Source: Thermoleophilia bacterium (GTDB taxonomy: Bacteria > Actinomycetota > Thermoleophilia > Gaiellales > JAICJC01). Taken from it: a stretch of 55,062 nt of DNA. Below are positions 22,529 to 30,010 of this stretch, one piece after another. The notes under the pieces were generated by a model, which saw only the letters and a list, made by a program, of their open reading frames with translations, searched no databases and was not told the DNA's origin. The stretch covers positions 1 to 55,062 of the forward strand of contig JAICJC010000008.1 of the NCBI GenBank assembly GCA_025928655.1, in the 5' to 3' direction. The translations under genes were made by a program, and so were the position numbers. Each line of letters begins with the position of its first letter. Position 1 is the stretch's first letter.

Positions 22529-24328
22529 ATCGCGCCGGAGCGGGAGGACGGCTACGCGCCGATCCGCGACTACGCGGCGATCGGGGACGGGCGGACGGTC
22601 GCCCTGGTCGCCCGGGACGGGACGATCGATTGGCTGTGTCTGCCCGACCTCGACTCGCCGAGCGCGTTCGGCGCCCTGCTCGACGCCGAGCGGGGCGGCT
22701 GCTTCCGGCTGGGCCCGAGCATGCCGTTCGGGGTCGAGCGCCGCTACCTGCCGGGCACGAATGTGCTCGAGACGACGTTCCACACCGACGGCGGGACGGT
22801 GCGCGTGGTCGATGTGATGACACTCGGCGGCCCCGGATTGGCACCGTTCCGCGAACTGGTTCGGCGAGTGGAGGGGGTTACGGGCCGGGTCTCGCTCGCC
22901 TGGCGCGTCGAGCCACGCTTCGGCTACGCGGAGGCATCGACTCGAATTGAGCGGCGGCTCGGCATGCCGGTCGCGACGTCGGGCGCCGGCGCGGTCGCCG
23001 TGCAGTGCTGGAATACCGAGGCGATGGTGACGGACGGTGGAGCGATCGCGGGAAGCGTCGACGTGGGGGCGGGGGAGTCGGCGCTGATCGCCCTGAGCAT
23101 CGCCGATCGGGAGCCGCTCGTGTTCTCATCGCGCGAGCAGGTGGAGAGGCGGATCGGCGCCACCGCCCGCACCTGGGCCGGGTGGTCCGGGTCCCGCGTC
23201 TACGACGGCCCGTGGGCAGACGCCGTCATCCGCAGCGCCCTCGCGCTCAAGCTGCTCGTCCACGCGCCCTCCGGGGCGGTGGCCGCGGCCGCCACGACGT
23301 CGCTGCCGGAGGACGTCGGCGGAGAGCGCAACTGGGACTATCGCTTCTGCTGGGTGCGTGACTCCGCATTCACGATGGGCGCCTTCCTCGGGCTCGGCTG
23401 CGCGGCGGACGCGCGCGCGTACTTCTGGTGGCTGATGCACGCGTCACAGCTCACCCACCCGCGCGTGCGCGTGCTCTATTCCCTGAACGGCGGCGCCCAC
23501 ACGCCGGAACGGGTGCTGGGGCTGCGCGGCTACCGCGGGTCAGGCCCGGTCCGGATCGGCAATGCCGCCGCCGGGCAGCTCCAGCTCGACACCTACGGCG
23601 AGCTGCTGCAGACCGCGTGGCTCTACGCCGGCGGCGGCAACCGCCTCGACCACGACATTGCCCGCCAGATCGCCGACACGGCCGATCTCGTCTGCCGGAT
23701 GTGGCGTCGCCCGGACGCGGGGATCTGGGAGGTGCGAAGCCGGCCCGAGCACTTCACCCAGTCGAAGATGATGTGCTGGGTCGCGCTCGATCGCGCGCGT
23801 GATCTCGCCGAGCGCGGCCTCATTCCCGGCGACCACACCCGGCGCTGGGTGCGCGAGGCGGAGTCGATCCGTGACTTCGTCGAGACGCAGTGCTTCTCAG
23901 CTGCGAAGCACAGCTACACCCGCCACGCGGGGTCCGAGGAGCTCGACGCGAGCCTCTTGCTCGGCGTCCTCCTCTCCTACGGCGATCCCGCGACCGACCG
24001 CTGGGCCGGGACCATCGATGCGGTGCGGCGCGAGCTCCAGGACGGCCTGTTCGTGCGCCGCTACACCGGCGAGGACGGTCTCGAGGGATCCGAAGGCGCG
24101 TTTCTGACCTGCTCGTTCTGGCTCGTGGAGGCGCTCGCCGTGAGCGGGCGGCTCGACGAGGCCGCGGCGCTGATGAGCCAGCTCGTGGGGCTCGCCAACG
24201 ACGTCGGCCTCTACGCCGAGGAGATCGACCCGGCAACCGGCGCCTTCCTCGGAAACTTCCCGCAGGGCCTCAGCCACCTGGCCTTGATCAGCGCCGCGCT
24301 CGCGGTCGCCGGGGCGACGGCGCCGTGA
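22529..24328 (+). CDS. Glycoside hydrolase family 15 (glucoamylase/trehalase-like)
   Basis: About 599 residues. The conserved N-terminus YAPIRDYAAIGDGRTVALVARDG and IDWLCLPDLDSPSAFG is encoded well upstream of the first in-frame ATG (22721), and no ATG, GTG or TTG occurs in this frame back to the stop at 22445. Either an ATC/CTG start is used (22529 given) or one base is missing: ATG 22470 would join the frame if the C run at 22481-22486 had seven bases. Later motifs include ERNWDYRFCWVRDSAFT (first catalytic-domain region) and GLYAEEIDPATGAFLGNFPQGLSH with the family's catalytic base region. Intracellular; probably acts on alpha-glucans or trehalose. Confidence 0.85.
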   Translation: MAPEREDGYAPIRDYAAIGDGRTVALVARDGTIDWLCLPDLDSPSAFGALLDAERGGCFRLGPSMPFGVERRYLPGTNVLETTFHTDGGTVRVVDVMTLGGPGLAPFRELVRRVEGVTGRVSLAWRVEPRFGYAEASTRIERRLGMPVATSGAGAVAVQCWNTEAMVTDGGAIAGSVDVGAGESALIALSIADREPLVFSSREQVERRIGATARTWAGWSGSRVYDGPWADAVIRSALALKLLVHAPSGAVAAAATTSLPEDVGGERNWDYRFCWVRDSAFTMGAFLGLGCAADARAYFWWLMHASQLTHPRVRVLYSLNGGAHTPERVLGLRGYRGSGPVRIGNAAAGQLQLDTYGELLQTAWLYAGGGNRLDHDIARQIADTADLVCRMWRRPDAGIWEVRSRPEHFTQSKMMCWVALDRARDLAERGLIPGDHTRRWVREAESIRDFVETQCFSAAKHSYTRHAGSEELDASLLLGVLLSYGDPATDRWAGTIDAVRRELQDGLFVRRYTGEDGLEGSEGAFLTCSFWLVEALAVSGRLDEAAALMSQLVGLANDVGLYAEEIDPATGAFLGNFPQGLSHLALISAALAVAGATAP

Positions 24329-24807
24329 GCGTCTGGGGCGCGATTGCGGGAGGATTCGCCGGGACGGTGGTGCTCACGACCGCGCTGCGGGCGGGGAACC
24401 AGCTCAACCTGACACGCATGGACCTCCCGTTCCTGCTGGGCACGGCGTTCACGAGCGACCGCACCCGCGCCAAGGCGCTCGGCTACGTCCTGCACCTTCT
24501 GGTCGGGCTGGCGTTCGCGCTGATCTACTACGCCGTCTTCCTCGCGATCGGCCGCAGCGGGTGGTGGCTCGGAGCGGTCTTCGGCTTCGCGCACGGCGTC
24601 TTCTCCGGTACCGCGCTCGTCAACGTCCTGCTTCCGCTCATCCATCCGCGGATGGGCACTCGGTCGACGGCGGCCCCGGACGTTGCCCTGCTCGAGCCGC
24701 CCGGCTTCCTGATGCTCAACTACGGCGCTCGGACGCCGCTCGTGAGCATCGCCGCCCACATCGCCTACGGAGCGCTCGTGGGCGGCTTCACCTCGCTCGC
24801 CGGCTGA
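24325..24807 (+). CDS. Hypothetical integral membrane protein
   Basis: 160 residues; GTG 24325 overlaps the GH15 stop by four bases. Four or so hydrophobic segments: 2-20, 50-70, 75-100 and the C-terminus, with a loop GTAFTSDRTRAKALGY in between. No family recognised with confidence; similar proteins are annotated as hypothetical. Coupling to the GH15 gene suggests co-expression. Confidence 0.75.
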   Translation: MSVWGAIAGGFAGTVVLTTALRAGNQLNLTRMDLPFLLGTAFTSDRTRAKALGYVLHLLVGLAFALIYYAVFLAIGRSGWWLGAVFGFAHGVFSGTALVNVLLPLIHPRMGTRSTAAPDVALLEPPGFLMLNYGARTPLVSIAAHIAYGALVGGFTSLAG

Positions 24808-24834
24808 GACCTCACGGTCGACCGCCGCGGCGGA

Positions 24835-24867
24835 GGTAAGAAGCATGGGGTGCGACGACGCTGGAGG
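24835..24867 (+). promoter_or_regulatory. GGTAAGA-N14-GACGCTGG element (copy D)
   Basis: GGTAAGAA (24835-24842), 14 bases, then GACGCTGGAGG (24857-24867), ending 33 bases before the DoxX-like gene. The spacer is one base longer than in copies A-C. Confidence 0.6.
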
Positions 24868-24900
24868 TTAAGGACTCAAACCGAAAGGAGACGGTTCACA

Positions 24901-25404
24901 ATGGTTCACACCCATCTCGAGACCTCCGCGGCTCGCCCGGCAACCGCGCCGGCGACTGGAGGCATGGCGAACGCCCTTCTGCACCCGGACGTGGGTGCCG
25001 CCGCCCACCAGGCGTTCTGGCTTCTGCGAGTCACCTTCACGATCGCGCCCATCCTCTTCGGCGTCGACAAGTTCTTCAACTGGAGCGTCCAGTGGCCCGA
25101 CTATCTCGCCGGCTGGATCAACAACATCATTCCCGGAAGCGGGCAGGACTTCATGTACGTCGTGGGCGCCATCGAGATCGTGGCCGGGCTGCTCGTGGCG
25201 GTGGCTCCGAGGATCGGAGCGTTCGTCGTTGCCGCTTGGTTGTTCGGAATCGTGATCAATCTGCTGACCAATGACGCGCCGCAGTACTACGACATCGCCC
25301 TGCGCGACTTCGGTCTGATGCTCGCTGCGTTGACCTTCGGCCGCCTGGCGCTGGCAGTCGTGCCGGCCCGTCGGTCGGGAGCGCTCCCGAGGCGGCCCTG
25401 GTAG
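24901..25404 (+). CDS. DoxX-like membrane protein
   Basis: 167 residues with four membrane helices: AFWLLRVTFTIAPILFGVDKFF, a short amphipathic part with the WPDYL motif, FMYVVGAIEIVAGLLVAV, GAFVVAAWLFGIVINLL and DFGLMLAALTFGRLAL. The order and the DKFF motif fit the DoxX/SURF4-like superfamily, whose members take part in redox stress complexes. ATG 24901 follows AAAGGAG. Preceded by bipartite element D and followed by a bidirectional terminator. Confidence 0.78.
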   Translation: MVHTHLETSAARPATAPATGGMANALLHPDVGAAAHQAFWLLRVTFTIAPILFGVDKFFNWSVQWPDYLAGWINNIIPGSGQDFMYVVGAIEIVAGLLVAVAPRIGAFVVAAWLFGIVINLLTNDAPQYYDIALRDFGLMLAALTFGRLALAVVPARRSGALPRRPW

Positions 25405-25435
25405 TCCACCGGCGCGGCCTCTCTCACCACCACAG

Positions 25436-25463
25436 CCCAGCTCGTAGGCACGTTCGAGCTGGG
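25436..25463. terminator. Bidirectional hairpin terminator
   Basis: A perfect 9-bp stem CCCAGCTCG/CGAGCTGGG (25436-25444 with 25455-25463) with a 10-base loop, between the convergent DoxX-like and DUF488 genes. Confidence 0.75.
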
Positions 25464-25488
25464 TCGTGGGGTGCCCGGAGCCGCGCCC

Positions 25489-25842
25489 TCAGGCCGCCGA
25501 GCCGGGCGACGTACGCATGAGCAGCTCGGCGAGCACGACCGCGTCGTTGTGCTCGTGGTCCCGCGCCCCGTAGACGAGCGTCACCTTCCCGGACCTCGCC
25601 CGGAGGCGGAGCTCGTCGAGCTTGTCGCCCTCCGCGGCCAGCTCCTCGATGTAGCGGCGACGGAACTCCTCGAACCGGGCCGGATCGTGACTGAACCACT
25701 GCCGCAGCTCCGTGCTCGGCGCCAGCTCGCGCGCCCACTCGTCCAACCGGGCCCGTTCCTTCGACACGCCCCGCGGCCAGATGCGATCGATGAGCACCCG
25801 ATAGCCGTCGTCCTCTCCGACCGGCTCATACGCACGCTTCAT
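25489..25842 (-). CDS. DUF488 family (YeaO-like) protein
   Basis: 117 residues. VLIDRIWPRGVSKERARLDEWARELAPSTELRQWF followed by LVYGARDHEHNDAVVLAELL are diagnostic of DUF488. Function unknown, sometimes linked to heavy-metal or stress loci. ATG 25842 begins MKRAYEPV; a longer in-frame extension lacks coding character. Confidence 0.9.
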   Translation of the reverse strand: MKRAYEPVGEDDGYRVLIDRIWPRGVSKERARLDEWARELAPSTELRQWFSHDPARFEEFRRRYIEELAAEGDKLDELRLRARSGKVTLVYGARDHEHNDAVVLAELLMRTSPGSAA

Positions 25843-25933
25843 GGCGACATCGGGCACGAGATTCGGATCTCCTTTCGAAGCCCAACCTGGGGCCGTCCCG
25901 AGACGCATGATACGACGACCCGGAGTCGCGCCG

Positions 25934-26104
25934 TCAGGCCATCACGGCACCGTCACGGCGGGCCTGCGGCGTCACCACCAGCACCGGGCACGGCGCGAGG
26001 TGCAGAAGCCGCTGAACCGACCGGGCTGCCGGCAGCACGCGCTCCGACTCGGTCCCGCGCAGCGGCCGCCGGCCGTTCGTGCCGGCCAGGGTGCGCCGCG
26101 CTAG
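25934..26104 (-). pseudogene. C-terminal relic of a universal stress protein
   Basis: The minus-strand frame ending at TGA 25934-25936 reads ESERVLPAARSVQRLLHLAP then CPVLVVTP, matching the C-terminus of the USP at 41633 (SSVAQRLLHAAPCPVLVVTP). Nothing upstream supplies the N-terminal half or a start, so this is a decayed copy. Confidence 0.7.
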
Positions 26105-26130
26105 AACTCCCGCAGGGACTCGGACGTCTG

Positions 26131-27135
26131 ATGCGCTTCACACAGCTACCGCTGCTCTGGCGGGTCTTCGCGATCAACGCCACCCTGCTCGTGATCGCGA
26201 CGCTGGTGCTCGCGCTGACGCCGGTGACGATCCACGCCCCGATCGCGTTCGTCGAGGCGGTCCTCGTGGCCGTCGGGCTGATCCTGATGCTCGCGGCGAA
26301 TCTTCTGCTCCTTCGGCACACGCTCCTGCCGATCCGTCAGCTCATCGATGGGATGCGCACGGTCGATCTCCTGCGGCCCGGCCAGCGACTCGTCGTGGGC
26401 GGCGGGGTGGAGGCCGCCGAGCTCGTGCGGGCGTTCAACCAGATGCTCGAGCGGCTGGAGCTCGAGCGGCGCGAGAGCGGCCGGCGCGCTCTGCGGGCGC
26501 AGGAGGGGGAGCGGCTGCGGATCGCGCGCGGCCTGCACGACGAGGTCGGGCAGGCGCTCACCGGGGTGTTGCTCGAGCTCGACTTCCTCGCCGGCGCCGA
26601 CTCCGACCACGGCGATCGCCTGCGTGCCGTCGATGACGCGAAGCTCGCGGTCCGGCAGGCGCTGGAGGAGGTTCGCCGGATCGCGCAGGAGCTCCGACCC
26701 GAGATGCTCGAGCAGCTGGGCCTCAAGAGTGCGCTCACGGAGCTGTCGCGCAGGTTCGCCGACCAGAGCGGCGTGGCGGTCAGGCGCCGCTTCGCCGAGG
26801 GCCTGCCCGCCCTGTCCGATGAAGCGGAGCTGGCGGTCTACCGGGTCGCCCAGGAGAGCCTCACGAACGTCGCCCGTCACGCTGCGGCGTCGGAGGTGGA
26901 GCTCACGCTCGAGCCGGGCGCAGACAGCGTCGTCCTTCGGGTCGCCGACGACGGACGGGGCATGGGCGAGACGGCCGCCGGCAACGGCCACGGCGGGCTG
27001 CGCGGGATGCGCGAGCGGGCGCTGCTGGTCGGCGGGGCGCTGGCGATCAAGGATGGTCATGGCGGAGGGGTCGAGGTCCGGCTCGAGGTGCCGGCGAGGG
27101 AGGCCATGGCCGGCACATCGCCGCCGGCCGGCTGA
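26131..27135 (+). CDS. NarL-type sensor histidine kinase
   Basis: 334 residues. Two membrane helices (about 10-30 and 40-60) with almost no periplasmic loop, HAMP (60-112), HisKA_3 dimerisation domain with phospho-acceptor H136 in RIARGLHDEVGQALTG, and an HATPase domain with VAQESLTNVARHA (N box) and VADDGRGMGE (G1). The lack of an external sensor suggests membrane or cytosolic signals. No response regulator adjoins; the NarL-type regulator at 38214 is the only one in this window and a plausible partner. ATG 26131 has no strong ribosome site. Confidence 0.92.
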   Translation: MRFTQLPLLWRVFAINATLLVIATLVLALTPVTIHAPIAFVEAVLVAVGLILMLAANLLLLRHTLLPIRQLIDGMRTVDLLRPGQRLVVGGGVEAAELVRAFNQMLERLELERRESGRRALRAQEGERLRIARGLHDEVGQALTGVLLELDFLAGADSDHGDRLRAVDDAKLAVRQALEEVRRIAQELRPEMLEQLGLKSALTELSRRFADQSGVAVRRRFAEGLPALSDEAELAVYRVAQESLTNVARHAAASEVELTLEPGADSVVLRVADDGRGMGETAAGNGHGGLRGMRERALLVGGALAIKDGHGGGVEVRLEVPAREAMAGTSPPAG

Positions 27136-27174
27136 CCGACAGCGGCGCGGGTGGGGTCGCAGGCGGCGCGTGAT

Positions 27175-27193
27175 GGGGCCTAAACCCGATGGC
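27175..27193 (+). promoter_or_regulatory. GGGG-N6-CCCGATGGC box
   Basis: GGGG-CCTAAA-CCCGATGGC, 31 bases upstream of the zinc-ribbon gene start. The same tail CCCGATGGC occurs at 28925-28943 and 37464-37482 with identical spacing. Confidence 0.6.
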
Positions 27194-27224
27194 GGTCCGG
27201 CCTTACTCCGGCAAGAGTGACGGT

Positions 27225-27527
27225 ATGCCGGTTTCGCCGCAAACGAGCCCCGCCGTGAGACGACCACATATGCAGGCACGCATCGTGCACACGCCGCCGG
27301 ACCGGCACACCGATCCCAGGGCAAGCGGCATGCGCGACGTCGATCTCCTCCGCGAGCCCGTCGACCTCGACGATGCCGCGGCCGGGGCGGTGCCCGCGCT
27401 GCGGTGCGCCTCGTGCGGCTATGCGATCGCGAGCTATCGCACGGTCCCGAGCTGCCCCATGTGCCACACCCGCAGGTGGATTGCCGATCGCCGGATGCTT
27501 TCCGCTCGCGACCGGCTGCGCACCTGA
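27225..27527 (+). CDS. Small zinc-ribbon protein
   Basis: About 100 residues with one C-terminal zinc ribbon, CASCGYAI...CPMCHTRRW, in which two CxxC knuckles are 14 residues apart. The N-terminal half is polar and low in complexity. The start is uncertain: ATG 27225 or ATG 27270 (or 27189). Such proteins occur next to stress and hemerythrin genes in actinobacteria. A GGGG-N6-CCCGATGGC box lies just upstream. Confidence 0.68.
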   Translation: MPVSPQTSPAVRRPHMQARIVHTPPDRHTDPRASGMRDVDLLREPVDLDDAAAGAVPALRCASCGYAIASYRTVPSCPMCHTRRWIADRRMLSARDRLRT

Positions 27528-27537
27528 GCGCGAACGT

Positions 27538-27559
27538 GCGCGAGGGCTACGCCTCGCGC
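27538..27559. terminator. Hairpin terminator between convergent genes
   Basis: A perfect 8-bp stem GCGCGAGG/CCTCGCGC with a 6-base loop, between the zinc-ribbon gene and the hemerythrin-cupin gene. Confidence 0.65.
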
Positions 27560-27581
27560 GGAAGCCCGCGGGCTCCCGTGG

Positions 27582-28400
27582 TCAAGACGGGCCGGGCGCG
27601 CGAACGCGTCTCCCCGGCGTCGCCGGTCGCAGCTTGACGAGGCCTTCCCGACGCAGGTGGGCAGAGACGTAGCGCAACCCCTCTGGCCCGGCCGTGATCC
27701 CGCGCGACGCGCCTCGTGGGATCAGGAGGAGCTGAGGCGCGCGAAGCACGATCTGGCCGCCGTCGACCAGGACGGAGCCGCCACCGGCGACGATCACCAG
27801 AAGGACGTCGCGCTCGTCATTCGTATGCTCGGCGACTCCGCCGCCGGCGGGCCACGCCAGGACGTTCGCGTTGAGATCGTCGCTCGCGATCGACCACAGC
27901 GTTCCCTGTCCCTCCAGGTCGAGCGGCGTGCCCGCGACCGCAGCCGTCGCGGGCACGTGCTCCGCCAGATCCAAGGCTCGGAGCTCCGACTCGGGCACGA
28001 CCCTCTCCGCCAGCGGGAAGAGCTCACGCTCCTCGAGCCGGATGTGCGCATCCAGTCGCTCGCCGAGGGCCCGTAGCACCTCCGGATCCGGGGGGCCCGG
28101 CGACCGCTGGAGGCGGACGGCACACGCCCGCAGGCGGATGTGGTCGCGGGTGGCCCGCTCCACGAGCTCGGCCGGCTCGTCGAGCGACGCCGCCACGAGC
28201 GGGAACAGGAGATCCTCCTCCTCGCGGAAATGGTCACCGCCCTCCCTGTCGACGAAGCGCACGAACGTCTCCGCCGCCCGCAGGCGCTCCTCCTCCGAGA
28301 CGGCCCGGCGCAGCCCGCGTGCGACGACCAGGCCATGATGGTGGTCGTGGGAGAGCGGGACCAGAGCGGGGTGGCGGCGCATTTCCCCGCATGGTCGCAC
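27582..28400 (-). CDS. Hemerythrin-cupin fusion protein
   Basis: 272 residues. Residues 8-150 form a hemerythrin-like four-helix bundle with iron-ligand positions in LSHDHHHGLVVARGL, DHFREEEDLLFPL, RDHIRLRA and DAHIRLEERELFPL. Residues 160-260 form a cupin barrel (LNANVLAWPAGGGVAEHTN, DVLLVIVAGGGSVLVDG, PQLLLIPRGASRGI). A di-iron oxygen or NO sensor joined to a small-ligand-binding barrel fits a redox sensor or detoxifier. GTG 28400 follows GGGAGG; ATG 28382 is an alternative. Confidence 0.85.
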   Translation of the reverse strand: MRPCGEMRRHPALVPLSHDHHHGLVVARGLRRAVSEEERLRAAETFVRFVDREGGDHFREEEDLLFPLVAASLDEPAELVERATRDHIRLRACAVRLQRSPGPPDPEVLRALGERLDAHIRLEERELFPLAERVVPESELRALDLAEHVPATAAVAGTPLDLEGQGTLWSIASDDLNANVLAWPAGGGVAEHTNDERDVLLVIVAGGGSVLVDGGQIVLRAPQLLLIPRGASRGITAGPEGLRYVSAHLRREGLVKLRPATPGRRVRAPGPS

Positions 28401-28470
28401 ACGCTCGCCCTCCCGCTCCCGACCCGCCCCTCCACCCGATCACGAAGGCGGGTTCGCCGTTCACGAGAAA

Positions 28471-28486
28471 TGGGGGATGCACCCCA
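28471..28486. promoter_or_regulatory. TGGGG-GATGCA-CCCCA palindrome
   Basis: Perfect 5-bp arms with a 6-base centre, lying 71 bases upstream of the hemerythrin-cupin gene (minus) and 134 bases upstream of the small membrane protein (plus). Shares the GGGG-N6-CCC core with the other boxes but lacks the GATGGC tail. Confidence 0.45.
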
Positions 28487-28619
28487 GGGCCGGCCTGGCT
28501 CCGTGTGGCTACGGTTGAGGTGATGCCGGAGACCGGCGGGCACGTCCACCGGCCTCGCGCGGTCACCGCGAACGCCGGCTCAGACGTGCGGGAGCCACCC
28601 GAGAAAGGGGGTGCTGGAG

Positions 28620-28742
28620 ATGCCGGTTGCAGCCGGGATTCTGCTGTCCTTCATGACGGGCCTGGGTGTGGGGGTCTTCGGCCTGATCGTGGTCATCATC
28701 AGCGTCGTGGTCGTGGGACTGGCGATGCGCCCCCAGCCGTAG
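28620..28742 (+). CDS. Small single-pass membrane protein
   Basis: 40 residues, too short for most gene callers. ATG 28620 follows AAAGGGGGTGCTGGAG. The sequence MPVAAGILLSFMTGLG then a strongly hydrophobic stretch (residues 17-35) and a short MRPQP tail predicts one membrane helix. No family recognised. Good ribosome site and clean hydrophobic profile support it being real. Confidence 0.55.
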   Translation: MPVAAGILLSFMTGLGVGVFGLIVVIISVVVVGLAMRPQP

Positions 28743-28820
28743 GCCGGCCGGATGTCGGCGAACGCCAATCCAGAGCCCATGACCGGACCACAAACGGGCG
28801 GGTTCCACTGCGCGCGCCCC

Positions 28821-28893
28821 GGCGCGTTCGTCTAGCCGGTCAGGACGCCGGCCCCTCAAGCCGGAAACGCGGGTTCGAATCCCGCACGCGCCA
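28821..28893 (+). tRNA. tRNA-Glu (anticodon CTC)
   Basis: Full cloverleaf: 7-bp acceptor GGCGCGT/ACGCGCC, 4-bp D stem GTCT/GGAC, 5-bp anticodon stem CCGGC/GCCGG with anticodon CTC at 28855-28857, 5-bp T stem GCGGG/CCCGC with loop TTCGAAT, discriminator A. The CCA end is not encoded. Position 33, normally an invariant T, is C (28854), which is unusual. Confidence 0.88.
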
Positions 28894-28924
28894 TCTCGCT
28901 CTGGGGTGCGGATCCCACCATCTT

Positions 28925-28943
28925 GGGGCACGGCCCCGATGGC
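28925..28943 (+). promoter_or_regulatory. GGGG-N6-CCCGATGGC box upstream of V-ATPase operon
   Basis: GGGG-CACGGC-CCCGATGGC, 60 bases before the first ATPase gene and 31 bases after the tRNA. The GGGG...CCCC part could also act as a tRNA terminator hairpin. Confidence 0.58.
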
Positions 28944-29003
28944 TCGGGCTGTACTTCGCGTCCACTGTGAGAGTATGGCGCGTGCAAGCGAGAGCGAACG
29001 GGG

Positions 29004-29660
29004 GTGGCCGTGGCCGAGCTGAGTGCGACGCGCACCGAACTGCTCGCGCGTCGTGCGCAGGTCGACCTCGCGACGCGGGGTCGCGATCTGCTCAAGGACA
29101 AGCGCGCGGCGCTGATGAAGGAGTTCGGGCACCTGGGCGCATCCGTCGTCGAGGTGATGGAAGAGCTTGGGCGGGGCGCGGTGGAGAGCCGCCGGGCGCT
29201 GGTGGATGCGGTGTCGGCCGACGGCGTGGAGACGGTCGCCTCGGCGGCCCTGGCCGCGTCCGGTGACGTCACAACTCGCCTCTCCTCCCGGAATGTCGCC
29301 GGAGTTCGGGTCGTCGACCTGGAGCACGAGCCGGTCGCCCGGCCCCGAACCGGGCGCGGCTACGATCTGGTCGCGACCACGCCGCACGTGGACGCCGCTG
29401 CAGCCGGCTTCGAGCGCCAGCTGGACCGCCTGCTCGACGTCGCCGCGACCGAGCTCAGCCTGCGGCGACTGGCGACGGAGATCACGCGAACGACTCGTCG
29501 CGTGAACGCGCTCGAGCACGTCGTCATCCCGCGTCTGGAGCGCGAGCGTGATGCGATCCAGGCGGTGCTCGACGAGCGCGAGCTCGAGGACCGCGTCCGG
29601 CTTCGGCGTGCGCGCGCAGCCGGCCGGCGGCGGGCATCGGCGACGCGGGCGGCGGGATGA
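29004..29660 (+). CDS. atpD: V-type ATPase subunit D (central stalk)
   Basis: 218 residues. Starts LSATRTELLARRAQVDLATRGRDLLKDKR, the typical N-terminal helix of subunit D, and ends with RTTRRVNALEHVVIPRLERERDAIQAVLDERE, the C-terminal coiled coil of the rotor shaft. GTG 29004 or GTG 29010. First gene of the operon, an unusual place, since D normally comes last (after B). Confidence 0.93.
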   Translation: MAVAELSATRTELLARRAQVDLATRGRDLLKDKRAALMKEFGHLGASVVEVMEELGRGAVESRRALVDAVSADGVETVASAALAASGDVTTRLSSRNVAGVRVVDLEHEPVARPRTGRGYDLVATTPHVDAAAAGFERQLDRLLDVAATELSLRRLATEITRTTRRVNALEHVVIPRLERERDAIQAVLDERELEDRVRLRRARAAGRRRASATRAAG

Positions 29661-30010
29661 CCCCGCCGGCCGACGACGGCGCCCTCGGGTCGGTGCTCGG
29701 CCTGGAGCGCGCACTCGAGACGGCGAACGCCACGGCCGCCGACGCCGTTGGGCGTGTCGAACGGGCGCGCCGCGAGGCGGACGCGATCCTCGCGGCGGCG
29801 CGCGAACGCGCCCGGACGCGGGCTGCGCAACGCGAGAGCTCACTCATCGCCGCGGCTGAGGCGGAAGCGCGGCAGGTGACCGCCGATGCCGAAGCGACGG
29901 CGGCGCAGCTGCGCGCGCGGGCCCGCGAAGTGGAAGGGCAGTTCGTGGCGGCCGCGCTGGCGCTGTTGCTGCCCGGGGCGGAGCGGGAGGCGTCGTGCTC
30001 GAAACGATGA
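29657..30010 (+). CDS. V-type ATPase peripheral-stalk subunit G/H
   Basis: 117 residues, almost all alpha-helical coiled coil rich in Ala, Glu and Arg (for example VERARREADAILAAARERAR), as in the NtpF/AtpG stalk subunits. It overlaps the subunit D stop as ATGA and precedes subunit I, its usual place. Confidence 0.82.
   Translation: MTPPADDGALGSVLGLERALETANATAADAVGRVERARREADAILAAARERARTRAAQRESSLIAAAEAEARQVTADAEATAAQLRARAREVEGQFVAAALALLLPGAEREASCSKR

Noticed and set aside
28901-28943. GGGGCACGGCCCC only as a tRNA terminator
   Set aside because: Possible, but the following CCCGATGGC tail and spacing match boxes not next to tRNAs, so I list it as a regulatory site with this alternative noted.
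28856-29272. Minus-strand frame containing ARAGFEPAFPA
   Set aside because: This peptide is a well-known false translation of the antisense of a tRNA T-arm; it confirms the tRNA rather than a protein.
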